A stretch of 35,428 bases of DNA, from contig CAYXHZ010000031.1 of assembly GCA_964465065.1 (NCBI GenBank), forward strand, positions 1 through 35,428. The letters run 5' to 3'. Shown piece after piece: positions 15,314-22,379 of the stretch. The position numbers were made by a program, and so were the translations under genes. The stretch's first letter is position 1, and each line of letters starts with the position of its first letter. A model generated the notes under the pieces. The model was not told where the DNA came from and did not search any database. It saw nothing but the letters and a program-made list of their open reading frames with translations. The stretch is from CAYMND01 sp964465065. Lineage in GTDB: Bacteria; Acidobacteriota; Aminicenantia; UBA2199.

Positions 15314-16349
15314 TGCGGGGGGGCACCTGGGGTTTGGGCGGTCTCTGCTCGCGCGGCCGGCCATGGTTACGGTTGTGGGCAGAACGCGATGCGCCGTTTT
15401 CCGAACTCTGGCCTTCGACGCGTTGCCACTGTTTCTGCTTGTTGTAGAGCGGATGCGGCCGGTAGGGAAACTTGACTAGCAGGGGGTCCACGCCGACCAC
15501 CCGTTCCCAGCTGGTCTGCCCCAGACCGTCGAGATGGGCGTAGTGCAGATAGGAGACGTCGGCGACATCGAAGCCCATGATGAACGTAGTCAAAGAATCG
15601 ACCAGCACCAGATCCTCGGAGGCGATGGAGAAACCATGAAAGACCGGGCTGCCTTTGACCGGTCCCTTGCCCTCCATCCCGTACAGACCGTCGATGAGGG
15701 CCATCGACGGATTGACTTCCCTGAGCAGCTTGGCCGTGTTGCGCCCGGCCATGTGGATCAGGCGGGCGAAGCGCTCGGCGTCGTTGTAATTGAAACGGCG
15801 CTGCTCGGCGAACGAAGCGCCCAGCATGAAGGCCCGATGCTCGGGTTCGACAAAACCGATGATGCTGGGAATGGCCAGAGACACCGGGAAAACGTTATGG
15901 GTCTTGGGTGGAGCGATGATGATCGTATAATCGGCCTCCACGGTCGCGTACGCGATATCGCGGGGACCGGACAGGGTCTCGACTGTCAACAATTTGTCGT
16001 GGGGCAAGTCGTCCAGGTTGACCAGCTGGGCGCCGTTGAGCTCCACTTCCTTGTATTTGAACTTGTAAAAAATGTCCCAGGTTGTCTTGCCGGCGTGGTA
16101 GGCGCCCTCGGACCCTTCGACGACGGCGAAACGGCTGACTCCGAAATGCTCCTTGATGTAATCGATCAGCGATTGTACGGTTTCATAGTGGGTGTTGGCA
16201 TAGATTTCACGTGCACCAGAGAGGTTGATCTTGATGGCTACCCGATCCGAGGCCTTGAGCGTCAGGTGCGGAGCGATGCAGTCCATGATCTTGCCGATGA
16301 ACGCTCCCTGGCGCGTCTCCTTGATCAAAGCGATCTCTTTGTGATTCAT
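15300..16349 (-). CDS. DUF362 domain-containing protein
   Basis: A 349-residue protein of the DUF362 family (family signs: VAIKINLSGAREIYANTHYE, ADYTIIIAPPKTHN, ALIDGLYGMEGKGPVKG, DLVLVDSLTTFIMGFD). The family is linked to iron-sulfur proteins, but this one has no CxxC clusters, so it is the non-ferredoxin form; the function is not known. The last 45 residues are a basic, Pro/Arg/Gln-rich tail with no fold. I chose ATG 16349 rather than GTG 16355 because GAGG sits 5 bases before it. It is the middle gene of a three-gene operon between DUF89 (gap 21 bases) and larB (overlap 14 bases), which suggests a shared pathway. Confidence 0.85.
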   Translation of the reverse strand: MNHKEIALIKETRQGAFIGKIMDCIAPHLTLKASDRVAIKINLSGAREIYANTHYETVQSLIDYIKEHFGVSRFAVVEGSEGAYHAGKTTWDIFYKFKYKEVELNGAQLVNLDDLPHDKLLTVETLSGPRDIAYATVEADYTIIIAPPKTHNVFPVSLAIPSIIGFVEPEHRAFMLGASFAEQRRFNYNDAERFARLIHMAGRNTAKLLREVNPSMALIDGLYGMEGKGPVKGSPVFHGFSIASEDLVLVDSLTTFIMGFDVADVSYLHYAHLDGLGQTSWERVVGVDPLLVKFPYRPHPLYNKQKQWQRVEGQSSENGASRSAHNRNHGRPREQRPPKPQVPPRNEPR

Positions 16350-16370
16350 TGACACCTCGTGTAAGCGGAA

Positions 16371-17279
16371 TTATACACCAGCGCCGCCGGGCTTTACAAA
16401 TAGACGCCGTCTGCGCAGCGATTCGCTCCGGGCGATGACCAGCGCTCCCAGCGGCAGTCCGGAATGACGGGCGACCACTTCGCACTTGACCTTGAAAACG
16501 AAGTATACTTCCCGGCTCACATTCTCCAGCGTTTCGTAATTGCCCTGACCTTTGGAAATGACCAGGTCGGCCTGTTCGAACAGGCTGCGGAAGGGTTGCG
16601 AGGCCAGTTCCGGAACCGTGCCGGCGAAACTCGAACCGCTGTCGATCAGTTCGGCGCAATCCTGCATACCGATTTCCCGGGCGTCCTGCAGAGTCATGTC
16701 GTTGATGGCCGGCTCGCGGCGAACAGCATAGATCAGCCGCAGCTCCGGGTACGTTCTGCGGATTTCATCCAGCCAGAAGCGGTCGAAAACCGCCTCCCCG
16801 GCGTTGTCGCCGATCATCAGCAGGCAGCGGGCCTGGCTGAGGCGCCGGGCCAACCCGGGGTAGTCGTCTATGGTCAGACGCAAGGCCCCGGCCTCGGCGA
16901 AGATGCTGTTGGGATCGAACAGGGTCACCCCGCCGTAGTCGATGATGTTGCCCAGCAGGGACAGCTCGGCGCTCAAACGCAACGGGTCCGACGCGGCGTC
17001 CAGCATGGCCCGGATTCGCGGCGCCTGAGCCAGAGCCCAGTCGTTTTGCTCCCGCTTCAGTTCTCTGTAGGGATCTTTTTTCCCGGTCAGTTCGGCAATG
17101 CGGTCGTAGAGCCGTTCTGCGTACTGGGGAGAGCTGATACCCCTAAACGACTGGTTGGCCGCTTCGGACAGGGCGGCGCCAAACAACAAGTCGGCCTGAT
17201 CCTCAGCCAGCCCCAGGTGATCGGCCACCCGCAGCATCTGGTTCAAGATGCAGATCACGCACTCTCTCCCCATGTTCAT
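16371..17279 (-). CDS. DUF89 family protein (ARMT1-like damage-control phosphatase)
   Basis: A 302-residue member of the DUF89 family. It has the N-terminal ECVICILNQ with paired cysteines (Cys7, Cys10), the GNIIDYG motif, the LMIGDNAGEAVFDRF metal-binding loop with Asp and Asn, and the ISKGQGNYETL motif. Characterised members are metal-dependent phosphatases that remove damaged or excess phosphometabolites; the substrate of bacterial and archaeal forms with the N-terminal CxxC is unknown. AAGGAG stands 9 bases before the ATG. It is the first gene of the operon with DUF362 and larB, under the promoter at 17326-17354. Confidence 0.88.
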   Translation of the reverse strand: MNMGRECVICILNQMLRVADHLGLAEDQADLLFGAALSEAANQSFRGISSPQYAERLYDRIAELTGKKDPYRELKREQNDWALAQAPRIRAMLDAASDPLRLSAELSLLGNIIDYGGVTLFDPNSIFAEAGALRLTIDDYPGLARRLSQARCLLMIGDNAGEAVFDRFWLDEIRRTYPELRLIYAVRREPAINDMTLQDAREIGMQDCAELIDSGSSFAGTVPELASQPFRSLFEQADLVISKGQGNYETLENVSREVYFVFKVKCEVVARHSGLPLGALVIARSESLRRRRLFVKPGGAGV

Positions 17280-17325
17280 GAAATCACGCTCCTTTCTTCA
17301 CGTTTTCGCCGGCAAACGAGCGACA

Positions 17326-17354
17326 ATTATAGCCGCAGAAGGCGAATCTGGCAA
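17326..17354 (-). promoter_or_regulatory. Sigma-70 promoter of the DUF89-DUF362-larB operon
   Basis: Read on the - strand: TTGCCA (17354-17349), 17-base spacer, TATAAT (17331-17326, perfect). Expected start of transcription is near 17319, giving a leader of about 40 bases with AAGGAG before the DUF89 ATG. Confidence 0.75.
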
Positions 17355-17415
17355 GCATGCCGCAACATTTTCCCACAGACCGGGGCCGGGGGATCCAATC
17401 GATGCGGACGGGTGA

Positions 17416-17443
17416 TTGACAAAAATTTCACAGTCACTACAAT
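17416..17443 (+). promoter_or_regulatory. Sigma-70 promoter of glgA-amrS-PHP
   Basis: TTGACA (17416-17421, perfect) and TACAAT (17438-17443) with a 16-base spacer. The -10 ends 19 bases before the glgA ATG at 17463, giving a short leader with an AAGGCAGGA ribosome site. It is back to back with the divergent DUF89 promoter about 60 bases away. Confidence 0.75.
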
Positions 17444-17462
17444 CTGAAGGCAGGAAACACAT

Positions 17463-18905
17463 ATGCATTTGGTCACCATCGCCTCCGAAGCGACTCCATT
17501 CATCAAGACCGGCGGGCTGGCCGACGTCGTCGGCAGCCTGTTTTCCATCCTGAGCCGCGAACACCGGCTGACCTTGATTCTGCCGTATTACCAGTCAAGC
17601 CCCGCCCTGTTCCCGGACAGCGCCCCCGTCGGCGCCTGCAACGTTCTGATCGGCAACCGCAGCTTCAAGGCCGTCTTCCGCCACCGGCAGCTGGCCGAGA
17701 ATCAGAATCTGATCCTGATCGAACAGGATCTCTTTTTTCACCGCCCCGGACTCTACGGCATCGACGGCGAGGATTACCCTGACAATTTCCACCGTTTCTT
17801 TTTCTTCTGCAACGCCGCCGCCCAATGGCTGCTGCGTCACGGTGGCGATGTCGACGCCGTCCACTGCCACGACTGGCAGACAGGCCTGGTGCCGCTGCTG
17901 CTCAAAACCGGTCCGCGCAACCGCCTGCCCTGCCTGTTCACCATTCACAACGTCTCGTTCCAGGGGCGTTTCCCGGGATTCTGCTACACCCTGACCCATC
18001 TGCCCGCCCAGCATTTCCAAGCCGAGGGCATCGAATTCTACGGAGACCTGAACTTTCTCAAAGGCGGCATCCGCTACAGCCAGGCCGTCAGCACTGTCAG
18101 CCCCAGCTACGCCCATGAGATCCAGACCTCCGAATACGGAGCCGGTCTTGACGGTCTGTTGCGTGCCCGTTCCAATCAGTTGCATGGCATTCTCAACGGC
18201 ATCGACACCGAGATCTGGGACCCGGCGCACGACCCGCTGATTTCCGAGCCGTATCGCGGCGATGTCGAGGTCTGGAAAAAGTCCTGCCGCAGCGCTTTGC
18301 GCCGTGAGCTGAACCTGCCCGATGGGCCGGAGCCGCTGATTGTCATGATCGGCCGTCTGACCCACCAGAAGGGTATCGACCTGGTCCTGGACGCTTGGGA
18401 ACACAACCCTCCGCCAGTTCAACTGGCCGTCCTGGGTACCGGTGATCCTCAATACCTGCAGCGCCTGACACATCTGCAGAATCAGCTTCCTGGCCTGCGC
18501 TTCGTCAACCGCTTCAGCGAGGAAATGGCCCACCGCTTTCAAGCCGGCGGCGATTTCTTCCTCATGCCCTCGCGCTTCGAACCCTGCGGCCTGACCCAGA
18601 TGGTCGCCCAGCGCTACGGCACCATCCCCCTGGTCACCCAAACCGGCGGCCTGCGCGACACCGTCACCCCGATCGGTCCGGGTGAACCGGCCACGGGTAT
18701 CGCCATTCTGGGAAGCGACGCGGCCGCCGTCAGCCGCGCCATACATCAGGCTCTGAACCTGTACGCCGAACCGACGACTCTGCTGGAAATGCGTAAACGG
18801 GCCATGGCCCGCGATTTTTCATGGCAGCAATCCAGCCAGAGTTACAATCGTCTGTTTACCGAGATCACGGCTCAAGCCCATGGAAAAAGAAGCCCTCTTC
18901 TATGA
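17463..18905 (+). CDS. glgA: Glycogen synthase (ADP-glucose type)
   Basis: A 480-residue GT5 glycosyltransferase that extends alpha-1,4-glucan from ADP-glucose. The N-terminal half has EATPFIKTGGLADVVGSL with the KxGGL motif that binds the sugar nucleotide, VDAVHCHDWQTGLVPLLL and PCLFTIHNVSFQG; the C-terminal half has LNGIDTEIWDPAHD, VMIGRLTHQKGIDLV and the catalytic-end SRFEPCGLTQMVAQRYG. Length fits the family. It overlaps the next gene, amrS, by 26 bases. No other glycogen gene (glgB, glgC, glgP) is in the window. Confidence 0.97.
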   Translation: MHLVTIASEATPFIKTGGLADVVGSLFSILSREHRLTLILPYYQSSPALFPDSAPVGACNVLIGNRSFKAVFRHRQLAENQNLILIEQDLFFHRPGLYGIDGEDYPDNFHRFFFFCNAAAQWLLRHGGDVDAVHCHDWQTGLVPLLLKTGPRNRLPCLFTIHNVSFQGRFPGFCYTLTHLPAQHFQAEGIEFYGDLNFLKGGIRYSQAVSTVSPSYAHEIQTSEYGAGLDGLLRARSNQLHGILNGIDTEIWDPAHDPLISEPYRGDVEVWKKSCRSALRRELNLPDGPEPLIVMIGRLTHQKGIDLVLDAWEHNPPPVQLAVLGTGDPQYLQRLTHLQNQLPGLRFVNRFSEEMAHRFQAGGDFFLMPSRFEPCGLTQMVAQRYGTIPLVTQTGGLRDTVTPIGPGEPATGIAILGSDAAAVSRAIHQALNLYAEPTTLLEMRKRAMARDFSWQQSSQSYNRLFTEITAQAHGKRSPLL

Positions 18906-19905
18906 AACGGACGGCCTGGGCCGACTCGACTGCCGCCTCTGCCCACGGCAATGCCGGATCGAAAACGACCGGACCGGCGCCTGCCGGGTACGCCGCCGGC
19001 GTGGCGACCGGCTCTTTTCGCTCAATTACGGCCGCCTGGCCGCCTTGGCCGTCGACCCGGTTGAAAAAAAGCCCCTGTACCACTTTCTTCCGGGCAGTCA
19101 CACCCTGTCTTTCGCCGGTCTGGGCTGCAACCTGAACTGCCGCTTCTGCCAAAACCACAGCCTGTCCCAGCTCAGCGGAAACGAGACCGATTTCGGCCGG
19201 GAGATGCAACCCGACCAGATTGTCGCGCTGGCCGTATCCCGCGGTATCCCGTCGCTTTCGTTCACCTACTCCGAACCGACGGTTTTTTATGAAATGATGC
19301 TGGAATGCGCCAGGCAGGCCCACTGCGCCGGCATAAAAACCATTCTGGTCAGCAACGGCTTCATCAATCCCGATCCCTTGCAAAAACTGATTCCGTTCAT
19401 CGACGCCGCCAACATCGACCTCAAGGCCTGGTCGGACGAATTCTACCGGACCCTGTGCGCCGGCCGCCTGGCCCCCGTCCTGGACAGTCTGCGCGCCCTG
19501 CGACAGGCCCGCGTCTGGCTGGAGATCACCACGCTGATCATCCCCGGCGCCAACGACGATCCGTTCGAGATCGACGCCCTGATCGCTTTCATCGCCGATC
19601 TGGGCCGAGACATTCCCTGGCACGTTTCCCGTTTTCACCCGCAGTACCGGCTCACCGATCGGCCAGCGACACCGGAAAGCCGGATCGGCGCCATCCTGGA
19701 ACGGGCGCAACAGATCGGCCTGCAGCACCTCTACGCCGGCAATCTGCCCCACAACCTCTGGCAGGACACCTACTGTCCGCAATGCCAGGCGACACTGATT
19801 CGGCGCCATGGCTACGACATCCGGTTCGACCGCTTGTCGGCCGACGGCCGCTGTACGGTTTGTCAACACCCTCTTCCCGGCGTATTCGTCCCAAGCGGCA
19901 CATGA
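18880..19905 (+). CDS. amrS: AmmeMemoRadiSam system radical SAM enzyme
   Basis: A 341-residue radical SAM protein of the AmrS/PflA-like family. It has an N-terminal cysteine motif CRLCPRQCRI...GACRVR, then the radical SAM cluster motif in LGCNLNCRFCQNHS (CxxxCxxC), the SFTYSEPTVFYE segment, and NIDLKAW. The C-terminus carries a zinc-ribbon-like pair (YCPQCQATLIRRHGYDIRF ... CTVCQHPLPGVF), typical of this family. In other genomes it co-occurs with Memo and AMMECR1 proteins; neither is in this window. The chemical reaction is not known to me. The start overlaps glgA by 26 bases and the stop overlaps the ATG of the PHP gene, so all three are coupled. Confidence 0.92.
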   Translation: MEKEALFYETDGLGRLDCRLCPRQCRIENDRTGACRVRRRRGDRLFSLNYGRLAALAVDPVEKKPLYHFLPGSHTLSFAGLGCNLNCRFCQNHSLSQLSGNETDFGREMQPDQIVALAVSRGIPSLSFTYSEPTVFYEMMLECARQAHCAGIKTILVSNGFINPDPLQKLIPFIDAANIDLKAWSDEFYRTLCAGRLAPVLDSLRALRQARVWLEITTLIIPGANDDPFEIDALIAFIADLGRDIPWHVSRFHPQYRLTDRPATPESRIGAILERAQQIGLQHLYAGNLPHNLWQDTYCPQCQATLIRRHGYDIRFDRLSADGRCTVCQHPLPGVFVPSGT

Positions 19906-20645
19906 AAAAAATCAAGGCCGATCTGCACATCCACTCTGTCCTGTCTCCCTGCGGCTCGCTGGACATGTCGCCGCGCGCCATCGTCCTCCAGGCCAAACAG
20001 ATCGGCCTGGACCTGATCGCCATCGCCGACCACAACAGTCTGGCCAATTCCCTGCGCATCGGCGCCTTCGCCCGCCGACAGGGCTTGGAATTCCTGTACG
20101 CCGCCGAGCTTCAGAGCCTGGAAGAGGTTCATCTGCTGGCCTATTTTTCGGCCGGCCATCAGGCCGAACGGTTCAGCCAGGACCTGGAGCCCTGGATGAC
20201 GACGCAGCCCAACAATCCCGATTTCTTCGGCGAGCAGCTGATCGTCGACGAACAGGACGAGATCGTCGCCTGCGAGGAACGGCAGCTCATTTCCTCGCTG
20301 AACCTGGACATCGACCAGCTGAGCGAATTGATCCGCACCCGCGGCGGCATCGCCGTTCCGGCCCATGTCAACGCCGAACAGTTCGGCATTTACCGCCACC
20401 TGGGGTTTTTACCCCCCTGCCTGCTGCACAGCCCGCTGGAGATCGATTACCTGACCCCGGCCAGCGCCGTCCTGAAAATCGATTCCAGCCTGGACCCGGG
20501 CCGGTTCATCTGCAGTTCCGACGCCCACTACCCTCACGATATCGGCCGCGGACTGACCGTCTTCGAGTTCAGCGGCAGCGAGCTTCTCGATATTTTCCAG
20601 TCTCCCCGTTCCCTGTACCAGCCCCGTCTGAAAAAAAAAATTTGA
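19902..20645 (+). CDS. PHP domain phosphoesterase
   Basis: A 247-residue metal-dependent phosphoesterase of the PHP family. The metal ligands are visible: HxH in KADLHIHSVLSPCGSLDMSP, IAIADHNSLAN, the glutamate in LYAAELQSLEEVHLLAYF, VPAHVN and SSDAHYPHDIG. PHP proteins hydrolyse phosphate esters or nucleotides with a trinuclear metal centre; the substrate of this TrpH-like form is not known, although 3',5'-nucleotide or short RNA hydrolysis is known for relatives. It starts at the ATGA overlap with amrS. The last codons run through an A10 tract (20631-20640) encoding KKK, where slippage by one base would alter the C-terminus. Confidence 0.88.
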   Translation: MKKIKADLHIHSVLSPCGSLDMSPRAIVLQAKQIGLDLIAIADHNSLANSLRIGAFARRQGLEFLYAAELQSLEEVHLLAYFSAGHQAERFSQDLEPWMTTQPNNPDFFGEQLIVDEQDEIVACEERQLISSLNLDIDQLSELIRTRGGIAVPAHVNAEQFGIYRHLGFLPPCLLHSPLEIDYLTPASAVLKIDSSLDPGRFICSSDAHYPHDIGRGLTVFEFSGSELLDIFQSPRSLYQPRLKKKI

Positions 20646-20670
20646 CCTCGCCGTCCATCGGTCAACTTTT
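20631..20670 (+). terminator. Probable rho-independent terminator after the glgA operon
   Basis: TTGACC (20642-20647) and GGTCAA (20660-20665) form a 6-bp stem with a 12-base loop, preceded by A10 and followed by CTTTT. The A-run and T-run can extend the pairing, which would make it work in both directions. It starts inside the final codons of the PHP gene. Confidence 0.5.
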
Positions 20671-20683
20671 CCCCTCTTCCCTC

Positions 20684-20711
20684 TTGCCTGTCCCGACACC
20701 GCCGGTATAAA
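20684..20711 (+). promoter_or_regulatory. Promoter of the membrane-anchored unknown gene
   Basis: TTGCCT (20684-20689), 16-base spacer, TATAAA (20706-20711). It lies between the PHP terminator and the GTG start at 20746. Confidence 0.5.
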
Positions 20712-20745
20712 ATCAGTACAGAAAAACAGGGAACCAACTGCCACC

Positions 20746-21294
20746 GTGGACACCCGGACGGTTTTAACTTTTCTTACCCTGACCGCTCTGCTCATTCTGG
20801 GGCTCATCGGGCTCTGGCTGTACCGGCAGCGCCAGGGCGACTGGCGAATCACCAGCGTATCCTGGACAAGTCGGGAAGGTCTGCGCTTCGTTCTGGACCG
20901 TGAACCGGCACAACTGAAAGCCATTCTCCTGGTGAAACAGCGCCCCTTGACTCCTTGGCTGCACCGTTACCAGGTGACCGGTCAGGCAGACTTCGAGCAG
21001 GAAGGCACCGTTTTCACCCTGACTCCCTACAGTTTCAAACCCGCTTCACCCTGGCGTTGGCCGCTCAGCATCGTCTCGGCCGGCAGCCGTTCCAACCTGC
21101 TGCGCTTACGGGCCGAAAGCCAAACCCTGTGCCAGATCCTGGCCGGACAAAACCGCCGGCAGAGCCGATCGGCCCTGATGGGCCTGATGCGCAGGCGCCC
21201 GGACCATCGCCTGGGAATCCGTCTGTCCGGATCCGGAAGAACCCTGCATTACGATCTGTCCGTCGCCTTCTGGACCTCGGAAATCTCCCGGTGA
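20746..21294 (+). CDS. Membrane-anchored protein of unknown function
   Basis: A 182-residue protein I do not recognise. It starts with GTG, has one N-terminal transmembrane helix (residues 7-26, LTFLTLTALLILGLIGLWLY) followed by a positively charged turn (RQRQG), so the body of about 155 residues may lie on either side. The soluble part is rich in Arg, Leu and Ser and looks beta-rich in its first half (WRITSVSW, LRFVLDR, HRYQVTGQADFEQEGTVFTLTPYSF). The 3' end overlaps the convergent Trp-repressor-family gene by 46 bases, which is unusual and could mean that one stop region is used antisense. Support comes from the promoter, codon-like composition and the clear membrane anchor. Confidence 0.6.
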   Translation: MDTRTVLTFLTLTALLILGLIGLWLYRQRQGDWRITSVSWTSREGLRFVLDREPAQLKAILLVKQRPLTPWLHRYQVTGQADFEQEGTVFTLTPYSFKPASPWRWPLSIVSAGSRSNLLRLRAESQTLCQILAGQNRRQSRSALMGLMRRRPDHRLGIRLSGSGRTLHYDLSVAFWTSEISR

Positions 21295-21590
21295 AGGGCC
21301 AAGGCCGCACGAAAAGCCGAACCTTCCTTTTTCAACTCCCGTGAGCCGCGGGTGATCTTGCACAGACTGAGCCCCAGGTCGGCGGCGATTTTACGCTGAC
21401 TGGCCCCCTGATCCAGACGTTTGACCAGTTCCCAGCGCGAGGCGATATCCTGCCGTTCGGCCGGCGTGAACAGTTCCAGCAAAAATTCCTCGATCAATGC
21501 CGAATCGCTCATCCGGGCCAGAATTCCGGCCAGTTCGACGATCCCCGCTTGCTCTGTCATGGGTTGTTTCATGGGGACACTTTGCCCCAT
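21249..21590 (-). CDS. Trp repressor family (TrpR-like) transcriptional regulator
   Basis: A 113-residue protein with the TrpR fold: a helical N-terminus (LIEEFLLELFTPAERQDIASRWELVKRL) and the helix-turn-helix QRKIAADLGLSLCKITRGSREL, matching the TrpR pattern in which SQREL...ITRGS forms the DNA-reading helix. In E. coli this family is the tryptophan-activated repressor; here no trp genes are near and residues of the tryptophan pocket cannot be judged by eye, so the ligand is open. Start choices are ATG 21590, 21572 or 21560; an inverted repeat (21571-21590) covers the first two. The gene overlaps the end of the convergent membrane protein gene. Confidence 0.8.
   Translation of the reverse strand: MGQSVPMKQPMTEQAGIVELAGILARMSDSALIEEFLLELFTPAERQDIASRWELVKRLDQGASQRKIAADLGLSLCKITRGSRELKKEGSAFRAALALHREISEVQKATDRS
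21571..21590. repeat. Inverted repeat over the start of the TrpR-like gene
   Basis: ATGGGG-N8-CCCCAT, arms of 6 bases. Both arms carry an ATG candidate for the regulator on the - strand. It may be an operator for autoregulation, or an mRNA hairpin that hides the start; no homologous site was seen elsewhere in the window. Confidence 0.4.
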
Positions 21591-21621
21591 TTCCCTCTGA
21601 AAAACAAGGCCCGTATCGTCG

Positions 21622-22263
21622 TCAGTCGACGGGACTGGCCGTGAAATCCAGCCGGGCGGCGTCCAGCAGACGATGGATATCCTCCCGGCCGAGTCCGGGG
21701 CTCAGCCAGGAATGATGCAGCTGTGCGGGCAGCACTACCGGCATGCGCGGGTGGAGGAAGGCCAGACCAGCCGATGCCGACCGGGTAAACAGGGCGCAGG
21801 ATTTGATCTCATGGCCGTCGGGGCTGCGCCAGCGGGCGGACAATGCGGCGAAAGCGATGACCTGAGCATCGGCGGCGCTTACCCGGAAGGCTTGTTTGCA
21901 CTTCCGCAGGCCGGTCGGACCGGCCTGGCCGTCCTGTGTCTGCCGCCATTCGTACCAGCCCCTGGCCGGCATCAGGCAACGACCGTGAAAAAAACCGTCC
22001 CGCCAGACCGGCTTGTTGTCCGCTTCTTCGCTGCGGGCGTTGAAGGTCAGGCGCGGAGGTTTCTCCTGCCGCCACCAGTGCGGTATCAACCCCCAGCGCA
22101 TCATTTCCAGCCGCAAGCGGCCCGAGTCGTCGGCACACAGAACCGGCACCGAATCGCTGGGCGCCTGGTCGGCACTGCCAGTAAACAGGGCCGGCAGATC
22201 CGTATCCAGTTGCCAGGTTTCGACGATATCCCAAAAATCGGGACGGATGTAGCGGTAGCACAT
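21622..22263 (-). CDS. SOS response-associated peptidase (SRAP; YedK/HMCES family)
   Basis: A 213-residue SRAP protein, which forms a stable thiazolidine crosslink with abasic sites in single-stranded DNA and so protects replication. The catalytic Cys2 directly follows Met1 (MCYRY in place of the usual MCGRY), fixing the start. Also present are the active-site asparagine in TFNARSE, the glutamate in ARGWYEW and the histidine in LHPRMPVVL; MRWGLIPHWW is the usual DNA-binding strand. Length is typical. It is divergent from the nine-gene operon across 116 bases. Confidence 0.93.
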   Translation of the reverse strand: MCYRYIRPDFWDIVETWQLDTDLPALFTGSADQAPSDSVPVLCADDSGRLRLEMMRWGLIPHWWRQEKPPRLTFNARSEEADNKPVWRDGFFHGRCLMPARGWYEWRQTQDGQAGPTGLRKCKQAFRVSAADAQVIAFAALSARWRSPDGHEIKSCALFTRSASAGLAFLHPRMPVVLPAQLHHSWLSPGLGREDIHRLLDAARLDFTASPVD

Positions 22264-22307
22264 GATCCTAATGATAGCCCAAGCAAGAAGTCAAAGGGAA
22301 GGTTTGA

Positions 22308-22336
22308 TTGCAATACGCCTCACCTTTATCTATAAT
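22308..22336 (+). promoter_or_regulatory. Promoter of the nine-gene SBP/vWA/PspA/ABC/AAA operon
   Basis: TTGCAA (22308-22313), 17-base spacer, TATAAT (22331-22336, perfect). The leader of about 37 bases contains a small hairpin GGTCG-GTT-CGACC (22351-22363) and then AGGAGG (22368-22373), 6 bases before the ATG at 22380. No sigma-54 element of the kind controlling pspA in enterobacteria is seen. Confidence 0.7.
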
Positions 22337-22379
22337 CATGACGGATATCAGGTCGGTTCGACCGGCCAGGAGGCCTGCC

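Noticed and set aside
22340..22375. Possible riboswitch (guanidine-like) in the leader of the nine-gene operon
   Set aside because: The leader is only about 37 bases with one 5-bp hairpin, too short for any known guanidine riboswitch class of the conserved type I could recognise.
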